Assembly (NCBI RefSeq): GCF_048320135.1
Contig: NZ_CP182947.1
Span: 1,116,001 to 1,180,000 of the forward strand
Direction of reading: 5' to 3'
Origin: Ideonella_A sakaiensis_A
GTDB lineage: Bacteria; Pseudomonadota; Gammaproteobacteria; Burkholderiales; Burkholderiaceae_C
DNA: 64,000 nucleotides
Both the position numbers and the translations under genes were made by a program. Shown here piece after piece: positions 44,816-53,798 of this stretch (positions within the stretch are counted from its first letter, which is position 1; each line of letters opens with the position of its first letter). The notes under the pieces are model-generated. The model was not told where the DNA came from. It saw nothing but the letters and a program-made list of their open reading frames with translations, and made no database searches.

Positions 44816-45775
44816 ATGACCAAGCTGTCGAATATCGTCCGCCGCCAATTTCTCGCGCTGATCGCGAGCGCCGCCTGCGCGGCACCGGCCTTCGCCGAAG
44901 ACCCGATCCGCCTCGTTGTCCCGTTCCCGCCCGGCGGTGCACTCGACTACACCGGCCGGCTGCTCGCCGAGCAGCTGAAGACCACGCTCGGGCGTGACCT
45001 GATCGTCGACAACCGCGGTGGCGCAAACGGCAACATCGGCGCGGTCGCGGTCGTCAATGCCGCAGCGGACGGCAACACGCTGCTGATGGCCGCCGATGGC
45101 GTCATCACCGTCAATCCATCGCTGTACAAGACCGCCGGCTTCAAGCCGTCGGACCTGAAGCCGATCGGCATGGTCGCCACGCTGCCGCAACTGCTGGTGG
45201 TGCCCGCTGCCAGCCCGATCAAGACGCTGGCCGATTTTGTCGCCGAAGGCAGGAAGCGCGAGCTGACTTATGCGTCTGGCGGCGTCGGCTCCGGCGGCCA
45301 CCTCGCGATGGCGTATTTTGCGCAACTCGCCGGCATGAAGACCTTGCACGTCCCCTTCCAGGGCGGCGCGCCGGCGATGACCGCGCTGATCGGCCAGCAG
45401 GTCGACAGCTCCTTCCTCGTGCTGCCAGGTGCATTGCCGCAGGTGCAGGGCGGCAAGCTGCGCGCGCTGGCGGTATCGAGCCCGAAGCGCGTGCCGCAGT
45501 TGCCCGATGTGCCGACGCTTGCCGAAGCCGGATACAAGGAATTCGTCGTCGAGCAGGCTTACTTGCTGATGGCACCGGCAAAGCTCGCCGATGCGCAGGT
45601 GGCCAAGCTTGGAACCGCATTGGCGAAGGTTGTCGCCAATCCAGAATTCCAGAAAGGCATGGCCGACCGCGGCATGACCGCAACCTGGATGGATGCCGGC
45701 AAGACCAGCACCTGGCTGAGCGCCGAAGGCAAGCGGTGGGCCGAGGTGATCAGCACCAACGCGATCTCGCAATGA
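44816..45775 (+). CDS. Bug family (TctC-type) periplasmic substrate-binding protein
   Basis: A 319-residue binding protein. Seen: a signal peptide ending APAFAED near residue 28, IRLVVPFPPGGALDYTGR, VDNRGGANGNIGAVAVV, DGNTLLMAADGVITVNPSLY, VPFQGGAPAMTALIGQQVDS and QLPDVPTLAEAGYKEF. GAAGGAGACC precedes the ATG. It is the last gene of the operon and should bind the compound that the isomerase, AroQ-like and SDR proteins act on. Confidence 0.92.
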   Translation: MTKLSNIVRRQFLALIASAACAAPAFAEDPIRLVVPFPPGGALDYTGRLLAEQLKTTLGRDLIVDNRGGANGNIGAVAVVNAAADGNTLLMAADGVITVNPSLYKTAGFKPSDLKPIGMVATLPQLLVVPAASPIKTLADFVAEGRKRELTYASGGVGSGGHLAMAYFAQLAGMKTLHVPFQGGAPAMTALIGQQVDSSFLVLPGALPQVQGGKLRALAVSSPKRVPQLPDVPTLAEAGYKEFVVEQAYLLMAPAKLADAQVAKLGTALAKVVANPEFQKGMADRGMTATWMDAGKTSTWLSAEGKRWAEVISTNAISQ

Positions 45776-45783
45776 CACGCGGA

Positions 45784-45812
45784 CGGCGCCGGGCGATTTC
45801 GTCACGGCGCCG
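45784..45812 (+). terminator. Stem-loop after the Bug gene
   Basis: CGGCGCCG repeated (45784-45791 and 45805-45812) can form an 8-bp stem with a 13-base loop, nine bases after the stop of the operon's last gene. There is no T-run, so it may be a weak terminator or an RNA-stabilising hairpin. From here to 46049 I find no supported gene; a short open frame at 45858-45956 is not recognised. Confidence 0.35.
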
Positions 45813-46049
45813 GGCCGGAGGCACACGGCCCGACTGCTGCCCGCGAGCATCGGCGCGATGGTGCTGGTCGGTTCGCTGGCGTCGAGACACGAAGGGCCGA
45901 TCGGCAAGATCGTCGGGAAGCCGTTATTGATCATCGTCGGCTCGATCACCTGTTAACGGGCAAGGCTTCTGATGTCGAGTGTGCCTCGACGCTGGGTTCG
46001 CATACGGTCGATGGGTTGCTCGAAGCCGGTCGTAATGGTTAGGCACTCG

Positions 46050-46376
46050 CTACTTTCCGGGTGGTCGAAACTTGGCGGCGACTGCGCCAGCGCTCCCCAT
46101 GGCCTCCACCATCTGACCCATGCTGATGAGTTCGGTCGACTCGACGCTGGTGAAGGCACCGCTGGCCAGTACGACCATGCCCACCGAAGCCACGGAAACG
46201 GCTGTCCCTTCGGCGATGCAGATGACTTCGCCATTGCCCGAATACCACATGTGATGAAGCTTCATGCCGGTCGCGCCGAACATCGCCTTCGCCGCGACCT
46301 CCCGATCTTCGGGTTTGGCGGTCATGCCTTTGAACGCTTCTTGGCTATATCGGGCTCGCGTGAGATAGGTGCTCAT
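46050..46376 (-). CDS. GYD domain-containing protein
   Basis: A 108-residue small cytoplasmic protein. Seen: TYLTRARYSQEAFKGMTAKP at the N-terminus, HHMWYSGNGEVICIAEGTAV in the middle and SMGQMVEAMGSAGAVAAKFR at the end, the general layout of the GYD (ferredoxin-like, dimeric) family. GGAGAGC precedes the ATG at 46376. Members are found in many proteobacteria with no settled function. It stands alone, flanked by non-coding DNA. Confidence 0.8.
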   Translation of the reverse strand: MSTYLTRARYSQEAFKGMTAKPEDREVAAKAMFGATGMKLHHMWYSGNGEVICIAEGTAVSVASVGMVVLASGAFTSVESTELISMGQMVEAMGSAGAVAAKFRPPGK

Positions 46377-46828
46377 TCTGTGCTCTCCAGGTTGGTGGCG
46401 TGTGCTGCTAGGTTCACCTGGATGCTCGGCACTGTCAGACAGACAACCCGTCCCAGTCACGGAACCACGCTACGCCCTTGCAGCCCGGTTCGCAACCAAA
46501 ACTTCCGACCGCCTTCGAACGACGGCTCTTTCGCGCGGCATGGTGGCCAAGCGCCAGTTTGCATCCTTGGGCCCGCCGCTCGCGTCGATGTTGGTCAAGG
46601 AAGACCGCTTCGCTGTAGCGCGTTGCATACGGTGGCTTGGGTTGCCACGGGTGTGCCCTTTGTGTTTCATCACCGCACAGCGGACGTTGACGATTTTGTG
46701 CCCACAAGCCGCCACTTGCTGATGAGTCATTTCGACACCGACGGATGCTTGCGACCCGGAACGGTGGTGGTGGCGCTGGCCGAGCGGTCTGCGCATGGTT
46801 TGCATGGCAGCTGCCGCGGCGCCTTCCC
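46377..46828. other. Gene-free stretch
   Basis: About 450 bp with no frame that shows protein character, no tRNA and no clear repeat. It separates the GYD gene from an acyl-CoA synthetase remnant and looks like decayed DNA. Confidence 0.5.
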
Positions 46829-47404
46829 TCAACCCCGTTCGACCAACGCGTCGACCACCAGCGCGCCTTCGCCCACCGCGCCCAGCATCACCGGGTTGAG
46901 GTCGATCGAGGTGACGCGACCCGCCGCAGCCGTGATCAGCTTGCCCACGGCGACTGCAACTGCCGCCAGCGCTTGCACGTCCAGCGCCGGCTCGCCGCGC
47001 ACGCCCGCCAGCAGCGGGGCGATGCGCAGCTTGAGCAGCGCAGCCACGACCTCCGCCGTGTCAAAGGGCGGGACCAGCAGCGCGATGTCCTGCAGTGCCT
47101 CGACATATTGCCGCCGTCGCCGACCACGACCACCGGGCCGAACAGCGGGTCGTGGCGCGCGCCGACCAGGCATTCGTGCCGCCCCTTGTGCTGCGCGGCG
47201 ACGATCACGCCGTCGCGTGCTGCATCCAGGTCTTGCAGCTTGGCCCATTGCGCCTCGAACAGCGTCGCGGCTTCGTCGGCGCTGCGCACGTTCAGGCTCA
47301 CCAGGCCGTGTTCCGACTTGTGCGGCACGTCAACCGAACAGGCCTTCACCACCACGGGCGAGCCGAGTTCGGCAATGGCCTCGCGCGCTTCGCTGGCGCT
47401 GTAG
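46829..47404 (-). pseudogene. Acyl-CoA synthetase (ATP-grasp) remnant, truncated and frameshifted
   Basis: From the 5' side: VVKACSVDVPHKSEHGLVSL, then VIVAAQHKGRHECLVGARHD and LFGPVVVVGDGG, the ATP-grasp part of an NDP-forming acyl-CoA synthetase. Near 47105 the frame shifts and continues EALQDIALLVPPFDTAEVVA, KLITAAAGRVTSIDLNPVML. The CoA-binding and succinyl-CoA-ligase domains are missing upstream of 47404. Compare the intact gene at 18442-20544. It is a dead remnant. Confidence 0.75.
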
Positions 47405-48141
47405 GAATGCCAAGTCGTTGAGTGATCCCAGGACGCGGCGGTTCGCCGTCTTTCCTACGACCCAGCGTTGCATTGCGCCGAGATCTGGTGTGAGACCAGC
47501 CTGAAGTATCGGGGCTGGTCAATGTTCCCTTTCGGCGGTAGAGCGGTCGCGCCGTTCATGAACCATCGAATGGCCGATGATGAGCACCGCAGTCGCTCAG
47601 ACATCGACATCGAGTGACTCAGTTCAGTCTGGAATCGGATACCAGTCGCTTGAGCGACGGCAACGCAGCGGGTGCAGTCCTTCGATTGCGAACCACCTGC
47701 TCCCGCTGACTGACCCAAAGCGGCCACTCGCATCAGCGACAGTGCCCAACGCCAATGACGGCGGTTGGAGGTAGTGCTGTCGCTGGCCGCTGGACGAGAG
47801 TCACCCGGCTCACCGACCGCTTCTCAGGCGAGTGAAGGCGCAAGACCGCCCCGAAAGCGACCACAGGCACGCGGCTAGGCGGTCGGTTGGTTGCAGCCAT
47901 CGCCAAGAAAGATTTCGTGCGAAAGCACGGGTTCCCCTATCCCGACCCACCGGTTTGACCTGCAGGTTCAAAGCGTGTAACGTCATTTTTGGCAGCAGCT
48001 GGTCGAACAGCGGTTGAAGGAGATCCGTCCCACCTGTCGCATAGACATTCTTGCCGATCCCATCGGCGGAAGTCTCAGGAGGGATGATCTATCGAGGCTG
48101 TCGCCCTTGGGTTCTTCAAATCTTTTCGCAAGTGAGGACCC
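47405..48141. other. Gene-free stretch
   Basis: About 740 bp without a supported gene, RNA or mobile element. Several loosely similar pieces of the kind AAAGCGGCCA, GACCGCTTCT and CGAAAGCGACCA occur between about 47720 and 47880, which could be degenerate intergenic repeats. A GAGGACC ribosome site near the end belongs to the LamG gene. Confidence 0.45.
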
Positions 48142-49362
48142 ATGAAAACATCAGCAATCAGTCAAGAAACAAGAACTCTGTCTGCAGCCCTTGATGGCCG
48201 TAGCGGCCAGCGACGGTGCACATCAGGTGCCATCGTCGCCCGGTTCGCGAGTTGTGCGATATTGCTTTCCGGCCTCGCGTCGCCCGCGTTCGCGCAGACG
48301 GCGCTGGATTTCGATGGCAGCGACGACCATGTCGCAGTGCCGAACCACCCGACCCTGCAGGTGAGCGCGGCCTGGACCATGGCGGCCTGGATCAGGTGGA
48401 CCGGCAGCGGCCCACTGCAGACCGTCCTGGCTCGCCCCAGGGCTGCTGGCGGCACCGGAATCAGCATGAATATCCGTCCTGATGGATCAATCACGTCCGG
48501 CATGAACGATGGTGTCGGCTTCAACGGGGCCGCATCTGCGCCAGCAGCGACAGTGGTGCCAGGCGAATGGATGTATGCGACAGCCGTCTACACCGGCAGC
48601 GAGCTTCGGATCTACATGAACGGGACTCTGCGGGGCACCTTGGGCCCACTTCCGGGCACTGTTGTCGGCACCAGCACACAGCCTTTCCTGGTCGGGGTCG
48701 AAGGATCCGCGTCGCCACTGATACAGAGACAATTCTCGGGTTCTATCGACGAGGTGAGTTATTGGTCAGTGGCCAGAACGCAGCCGCAGATCGTAGACGC
48801 GATGAACAATTGCCTGACCGGAGCCGAGCCCGGCCTGATCACCTATCTGAAGTTCAATGAAGGCGCCGGCAGTTCCTCGGCTCTCGATTTGTCTCCCAAT
48901 GGGAACAACGGCACGCTGGTGAACATGGATGCAAGCACGGACTGGGTCTCGTCCTCGTTCTGCCCGTCCAACGCCGCGCCGGTCTGCACCAACGCAACGC
49001 CCACGACGGCAATGCTGTGGCCGCCCAACCATCATTTCACGCCGATATCGCTCAATGGCGTCAGCGATGCCGACGGCGACTCAGTGGTGATCACCATCGA
49101 CGGCATCCGCCAGGACGAGAAGGTCAAGGGACCGGGCAAGAAGCATCCCGATGCGCATGGCGTCGGTACCTCGATTGCACAACTGCGCGCAGAGCGCGAC
49201 GGAAAGGGCGATGGCCGTGTCTACCATGTCGCGTTTACCGCGTCGGATGGCAACGGTGGCAGTTGCCAGGGCACCGTCAAGGTCGGCGTCCCGCACGATC
49301 AAGGCAAGAACGGCGGGCCGCCGATCGACGGCGGGCCGTTGTTCGACTCGACGCTCGAGTAA
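48142..49362 (+). CDS. Secreted LamG-domain (concanavalin A-like) protein
   Basis: A 406-residue exported protein. Seen: a long N-terminus then a signal peptide LLSGLASPAFAQT cleaved near residue 52, a LamG/laminin-G-like jelly-roll domain (TALDFDGSDDHVAVPNHPTL, AAWTMAAWIRWTG, YMNGTLRGTLGPLPG, GSIDEVSYWSVARTQPQI), and a C-terminal module beginning at about residue 285 with AMLWPPNHHFTPISLNGVSD and repeats rich in Asp and Lys. Such proteins bind glycans or act outside the cell. GTGAGGACCC precedes the start. It stands alone in decayed DNA, so recent gain is possible. Confidence 0.8.
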   Translation: MKTSAISQETRTLSAALDGRSGQRRCTSGAIVARFASCAILLSGLASPAFAQTALDFDGSDDHVAVPNHPTLQVSAAWTMAAWIRWTGSGPLQTVLARPRAAGGTGISMNIRPDGSITSGMNDGVGFNGAASAPAATVVPGEWMYATAVYTGSELRIYMNGTLRGTLGPLPGTVVGTSTQPFLVGVEGSASPLIQRQFSGSIDEVSYWSVARTQPQIVDAMNNCLTGAEPGLITYLKFNEGAGSSSALDLSPNGNNGTLVNMDASTDWVSSSFCPSNAAPVCTNATPTTAMLWPPNHHFTPISLNGVSDADGDSVVITIDGIRQDEKVKGPGKKHPDAHGVGTSIAQLRAERDGKGDGRVYHVAFTASDGNGGSCQGTVKVGVPHDQGKNGGPPIDGGPLFDSTLE

Positions 49363-49383
49363 GCGGTTGACGGTGACGGGCGC

Positions 49384-49406
49384 CCGGCCGCTGGCAGGGC
49401 GGCCGG
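49384..49406 (+). terminator. GC-rich stem-loop after the LamG gene
   Basis: CCGGCCGC-TGGCAGG-GCGGCCGG is a perfect 8-7-8 inverted repeat 21 bases past the stop. No T-run follows. It is a likely transcript-end hairpin. From here to 49827 I find no supported gene. Confidence 0.45.
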
Positions 49407-49827
49407 TAGCCATGCGCATGCGGCGGCGGGTAGCGACCGGCCGGGCCGCTCGGGTCCAAGCTGGCCGGGCCAGGATTCGAGATGGTTGGCGTCGGTTCCG
49501 AGCCGGCGCCGGCGCTTAATCTTGGAGGCCTTGCCCTTCCCGCGTCCCAGCCATGCGTCCTTGTCTTCTCGATCTCCGACTGCTCGTGGATCGCGGCATG
49601 ATCGTTTCGCCATTTCGGAAGCTGCACGTCACGAAAACCAGCAATCGGCCGGGACTTGCAGTCGGCCGACATCCCCGTAAGCTGACCCTCAGCCCGACCC
49701 GATGCACACTCTGGTGCTCGAAGAGCAGCGGCAAGTCCATGGCGTGCGAGCGCATCCTGTGTGGCCCTCAACTCGATGGGAAACGATCATGGGAACCGCA
49801 GGTAACACCGCTCAGCGCGAGCCGTGA

Positions 49828-50190
49828 AACAGGGGCAAGATCGTCGGACAGAAGGCACCGTTAAAGCTCAAGGACATTTGGACGCTGCGCTTGCGGCTCC
49901 AGATGGAAGACCGAGTGCGCGAACTCGCTCTATTCAACCTGGGCATCGACAGCAAGCTGCGTGGATGCGACCTCGTCGCCCTGAAAGTCAGAGACGTATC
50001 TATGGCGACCAGGTCGCGGCGCGTGCCTTCGTCATGCAGCCCAAGACGCAGCGGCCCGTGCATTTCGAGATCACGCAGGCTACCTGGGACGCCTTGCAGG
50101 CCTGGATCAAGCAGGCGGGACTGAAGCCAAAGGACTTTCTGTTCCCCAGCCGGCTGCACGAGGGCCAGCCCCTCAACCCAGCCCCCAAGG
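49828..50190 (+). pseudogene. Tyrosine integrase (phage integrase family) remnant, frameshifted and truncated
   Basis: The first frame encodes GKIVGQKAPLKLKDIWTLRL, RVRELALFNLGIDSKLRGCD and LVALKVRDV, a well-known integrase N-terminal region. Near 50000 a one-base loss moves the reading to YGDQVAARAFVMQPKTQRPV, HFEITQATWDALQAWIKQAG and DFLFPSRLHEGQPLN. After about 50180 similarity stops, so the catalytic Arg-His-Arg-Tyr part is missing. No attachment site can be named. To 50469 nothing else is supported. It marks this stretch as a former mobile-element site. Confidence 0.8.
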
Positions 50191-50469
50191 TGGACGGTCA
50201 ATCACGCGCAATTTGGCAAGCCAGGCAAGTAGTCTCGTGCTTCTGCGGGGCGGACCGGCATCGAACTCTATGCCGCAGGCGTTCGCACGATCTCGGCGGA
50301 CGGCCCTCTCGAATTCGCACGCCTTGAAGCACGAGCTGCATGCTGCAGGCAGCGCCATTTCGCGGCACTGACAGCGCCGCCGCGGTGTGCCGCCTTGTCG
50401 TTTGCGTGAGGACTGCTGTTGAGACCAGGCAACCGGTGGCAATGGAGAGGGGGTTACGCAGCGCGCATG

Positions 50470-51036
50470 CTAGAAGTAGCGCCGCGTTCGACGCGAGTAT
50501 CTCGCCCACGCTTCACCGTGCCGGGCCGCGAGCCATGGCTCTTCGGCAAGCGGTGCGACGAGCAACACGGCGATGCCGGCGGCCGCCACCATCAACACGG
50601 CTGGTGAGGCGCTCAGGATCGTGGCGCCGACGAAAATGCCCATGTCCGCCACGTACTGCGGATTGCGGGAGAACCGGTACATGCCGTCGGTGATCAGCTT
50701 GCCTTCGGCGCCGCTTGTCGCCTGCATGCCCATCCGACAGGCACCGCGCCACGCCAGGACGTTGCCGAGCACGATCAACGTGCCGCCGAGGCCCCAACGC
50801 AGCGCAGCCGGCCAACCGGAGGCGTTCCAATCGAGCACCGCCAGTACGCCGGTGCTGGCGAAGATCACCACCGTCAGTGCCCAGACAGTCATCCGGTTCA
50901 GCGGCGTCGACTCCATCGGCGGCCACAAGCGCCGCGGCGGAAAGGCGATCGACCACAACAGCATCGCCATGAGTGCAAGCGCTGCGGCAAGGCCGAGCGC
51001 GAGCACGAGCACGAGCACGATAGTCTCGCTTGTCAT
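50470..51036 (-). CDS. Isoprenylcysteine carboxyl methyltransferase (ICMT)-family membrane protein
   Basis: A 188-residue membrane protein with about five hydrophobic segments (TIVLVLVLALGLAAALALMA, VWALTVVIFASTGVLAVL, GLGGTLIVLGNVLAW, VLMVAAAGIAVLLVAPLA). The family signature GMYRFSRNPQYVADMG and LAEEPWLAARHGEAWARYSR form the S-adenosylmethionine-binding part. Its ATG at 51036 overlaps the stop of cadA (ATGA). Such methyltransferases recur behind heavy-metal ATPase genes, but their substrate is not known. The first codons hold a GAGCAC-type hexamer repeated three times (50997-51018). Confidence 0.87.
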   Translation of the reverse strand: MTSETIVLVLVLALGLAAALALMAMLLWSIAFPPRRLWPPMESTPLNRMTVWALTVVIFASTGVLAVLDWNASGWPAALRWGLGGTLIVLGNVLAWRGACRMGMQATSGAEGKLITDGMYRFSRNPQYVADMGIFVGATILSASPAVLMVAAAGIAVLLVAPLAEEPWLAARHGEAWARYSRRTRRYF

Positions 51037-53264
51037 GACCTGCCATGCGCCTTGCCCAGCAATCGCAAGCCATTGAATACCACCAGCAGGCTCGCCCCCA
51101 TGTCGGCAAACACCGCCATCCACATCGTGGCGCTGCCGAACACGGCCAGCACCAGGAAGACCGCCTTGATGCCCAGGGCCAGCGTGATGTTCTGCCACAG
51201 CACGGCGTGTGTCGAGCGCGACAACCGCACCGTTTCAGCGATGCGGCGCAGGTCGTCGTTCATCACGACCACGTCGGCGGCCTCCATCGCGGTGTCGGTG
51301 CCGGCGGCGCCCATCGCCATGCCGATGTCGGCCTGAGCGAGCGCAGGCGCGTCGTTGATGCCGTCGCCGGTCATCGCGGTCGGGCCGAACTCGCGCTGCA
51401 GCGACTTGATCGCGCCGAGCTTGTCCTCGGGCAAAAGGTTGCCCTGCGCCCGCGCGATGCCGGCCTCGCGCGCCACCGCGCTGGCCGTCGCCTGGTTGTC
51501 GCCGGTCAGCATCACCGCGGTGATGCCCAGCGCCTGCAGCGACGCAACCGCCTCGCGCGACGAGGGCTTGATCGTGTCGGCCACCGCGAACAGCGCAATC
51601 ACGCGATCCGGCGCGGCCAGCAGGGTCACGGTGCGACCGGCCTCCTCGTGCTGCTTCAGTTGCTGCTCGAGCGCGGGCGAGCATTGGCCGCGCTCCTCGA
51701 TCAGCCGGTGGTTGCCCAGCACGTAGCTCACGCCGCCGACGTCGGCCTGCACGCCGCGCCCGGCCAGCGCCTGGAAGTTGACCGCCTCGACGCTGTTGGG
51801 CTTCAGGTCCGCCGCGATCGCACGCGAGACCGGATGGGCGGAATGACCGGCCAAAACCGAGGCGATGTGCTCCGCTTGCGCCGACTCGGTGTCCGGGTCG
51901 ACGACGGCCCAGTCGACCAGTTTCGGCTTGCCCTCGGTGAGCGTGCCGGTCTTGTCGAGCGCGATCGCCTTCAGTTGGCGCGCCTGCTCGAGGTAGATGC
52001 CGCCCTTGACCAGGATGCCGCGCCGCGCCGCCGCGGCCAGGCCGCTGACGATGGTCACCGGCGTCGAGATCACCAGCGCGCAGGGGCAGGCGATGACCAG
52101 CAGCACCAGTGCCTTGTAGATGGCCTGCATCCAGGTCCAGTCCAGCAGCCAGGGCCCGAGCACGGCGACCGCCAGCGCGATGACGAAGACCGCGGGCGTG
52201 TAGACCGCCGCAAAGCGGTCGACAAGACCCTGGGTCGGTGCGCGCGTCGCCTGCGCCTCCTCGACCGCGTGGATGATGCGCGCAAGCGTCGAGTTCGAGG
52301 CCGCGGCCGTGACTTCGAACTCGAAGCTGCCCGAGGTGTTGATCGTGCCGGCGAAGACGAGGTCGCCAGCGGCCTTGTCGACCGGAATGCTCTCACCGGT
52401 CACCGGGGCCTGGTCGATGCTGGTCTGGCCCGAACGCAGGATGCCGTCCATCGGCACCCGTTCGCCCGGTTTGACGCGCACCAGCGCGCCGACCGCCACC
52501 TCGCCGACCGGCAACAGCGCCCAGCCGCCGTCGGCCTGGCGCACCGAGGCCTGCTCCGGCGTCATGTCGAGCAGGCCCTTGATCGCATTGCGCGCGCGGT
52601 CCACCGCCCGCGCCTCGATCGCCTCGGCGATCGCATAAAGCGCCATCACCATCGCAGCTTCCGGCCACTGGCCGATCAGGAACGCGCCGGTGACCGCCAC
52701 CGTCATCAACGCGTTGATGTTCAGCCGGCCATGGCGCAATGCGGCCAGCCCTTTCTTGTAGACGTCGACACCCGCCAGCCCGATCGCCAGCGCAGCCACC
52801 GCCAGACCCACCACACGCCAGACGTTGGTCTCCGGCGCGAAGAAGCCGATCAGTTCGGCGCCGATGGCCAGCAGCAGGGCGGCCGCGAGTTTGGGCAGCT
52901 GGCCGCGGGTGGCATCGTGGTCGTGCCCGTCGGCTGCGTTGTGCGCGCCAGCGTCGGCGGGCGCGGCCACCGGCTGCGGATCGAAGCCGGCCTTGCGGAT
53001 GGCCGTCAGTGCAGGCGCAATCGAAGGCGGATCGGCGTCGAGGGTCAAGATGCGCCGCCCGAGCTGGAAGCGCACGCCACGAATGCCGGGCACGCCGTCG
53101 AGCGCGCGGCGGATCTCGGACTCCTCGGCCGCGCAGTCCATTGTGGCAATGCGGAAACTGCGACCATCGACGAGCTGCGCGGCTTCGGCTCGATGAGCTG
53201 GTGACGGACTGCCGCAACTCCCGCAGCTGGCGGCCAGGTGATCCGTGACGTGCGAATGCTTCAT
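51033..53264 (-). CDS. cadA: Cadmium/zinc/lead-translocating P-type ATPase
   Basis: A 743-residue P1B ATPase that pumps Cd(II), Zn(II) and Pb(II) out of the cytoplasm. Seen: a Cys-rich N-terminus (SCGSCG), an HMA-like domain whose metal site reads IATMDCAAEES, a His/Asp-rich linker (NAADGHDHD), the membrane motif LVIACPCALVISTP (CPC), DKTGTLTEGKPK (phosphorylated Asp), SAHPVSRAIA (HP motif), and MTGDGINDAPALAQAD. The ATG at 53264 follows AAGGAAACC; the open frame upstream runs through the promoter. Divergent from cadR, which should activate it. Confidence 0.95.
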   Translation of the reverse strand: MKHSHVTDHLAASCGSCGSPSPAHRAEAAQLVDGRSFRIATMDCAAEESEIRRALDGVPGIRGVRFQLGRRILTLDADPPSIAPALTAIRKAGFDPQPVAAPADAGAHNAADGHDHDATRGQLPKLAAALLLAIGAELIGFFAPETNVWRVVGLAVAALAIGLAGVDVYKKGLAALRHGRLNINALMTVAVTGAFLIGQWPEAAMVMALYAIAEAIEARAVDRARNAIKGLLDMTPEQASVRQADGGWALLPVGEVAVGALVRVKPGERVPMDGILRSGQTSIDQAPVTGESIPVDKAAGDLVFAGTINTSGSFEFEVTAAASNSTLARIIHAVEEAQATRAPTQGLVDRFAAVYTPAVFVIALAVAVLGPWLLDWTWMQAIYKALVLLVIACPCALVISTPVTIVSGLAAAARRGILVKGGIYLEQARQLKAIALDKTGTLTEGKPKLVDWAVVDPDTESAQAEHIASVLAGHSAHPVSRAIAADLKPNSVEAVNFQALAGRGVQADVGGVSYVLGNHRLIEERGQCSPALEQQLKQHEEAGRTVTLLAAPDRVIALFAVADTIKPSSREAVASLQALGITAVMLTGDNQATASAVAREAGIARAQGNLLPEDKLGAIKSLQREFGPTAMTGDGINDAPALAQADIGMAMGAAGTDTAMEAADVVVMNDDLRRIAETVRLSRSTHAVLWQNITLALGIKAVFLVLAVFGSATMWMAVFADMGASLLVVFNGLRLLGKAHGRS

Positions 53265-53295
53265 TGCAGGTTTCCTTGATTCCAGAAAATATTTG

Positions 53296-53321
53296 AAACC
53301 ATGAAGTGGGTTTAGAGTCAA
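53296..53321 (-). promoter_or_regulatory. MerR-type cadA promoter and dyad
   Basis: On the minus strand TTGACT (53321-53316) is a -35 box, followed by the dyad AAACC-N8-GGTTT lying between it and an AT-rich -10 region around 53290-53296. A dyad in a long 19-20 bp spacer is the mark of MerR-family promoters such as those of CadR and PbrR. The exact -10 is not certain. Confidence 0.6.
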
Positions 53322-53354
53322 CCCAGGGTCGATTCCACTGTTGAAGGCTTGCTG

Positions 53355-53798
53355 ATGAAGATCGGAAGCTTGGCCGAGGCCACGCAAACACCTGTCGAGA
53401 CCATCCGCTTCTACGAACGCGAGGGGCTGCTTCCGCCGCCTGCGCGGGCGGACAACAACTACCGCATCTACATGCCCGCCCATGTGGAGCGGCTGGCCTT
53501 CGTGCGGCAATGCCGAAGCCTCGACATGACGCTGGACGAAATCCGGGCATTGATCGAACTGCGCGAGTCGCCGGCAAAGGATTGCAGCGACATCAATGCG
53601 CTGCTCGACGAGCACATCGGCCATGTCAGCCAGCGAATCAAGGAATTGCGCGCACTGGAAAAGGAGCTCCGTGCCCTGCAGGCGCGCTGCACATCGCCGC
53701 ATCCGGTGTCCGAATGCGGCATCCTCGACGGACTCGATCGCGCCGCGTCGTCTCCGTCCACGGTGGCAAAGCAAGGCCATGTGCATGGTTCTCACTGA
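53355..53798 (+). CDS. cadR: Cd(II)/Pb(II)-responsive MerR-family regulator
   Basis: A 147-residue MerR regulator. Seen: the winged-helix KIGSLAEATQTPVETIRFYE, REGLLPPPARADNNYR, a dimer helix (LLDEHIGHVSQRIKELRALE), metal-binding cysteines in AKDCSDIN and QARCTSPHPVSECGIL, and a His-ending tail HVHGSH, all typical of CadR. I use the ATG at 53355, with GAAGG upstream, over the TTG at 53349. It is divergent from cadA with a MerR-type dyad between. Confidence 0.94.
   Translation: MKIGSLAEATQTPVETIRFYEREGLLPPPARADNNYRIYMPAHVERLAFVRQCRSLDMTLDEIRALIELRESPAKDCSDINALLDEHIGHVSQRIKELRALEKELRALQARCTSPHPVSECGILDGLDRAASSPSTVAKQGHVHGSH

Noticed and set aside
47405..48141. Possible tRNA or small RNA in the long gap
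   Set aside because: No cloverleaf, T-loop consensus or clear promoter-terminator pair could be found by eye.
51045..53204. 719-codon plus-strand frame opposite cadA
   Set aside because: Antisense of the P-type ATPase; the Arg/His-rich translation has no motif.
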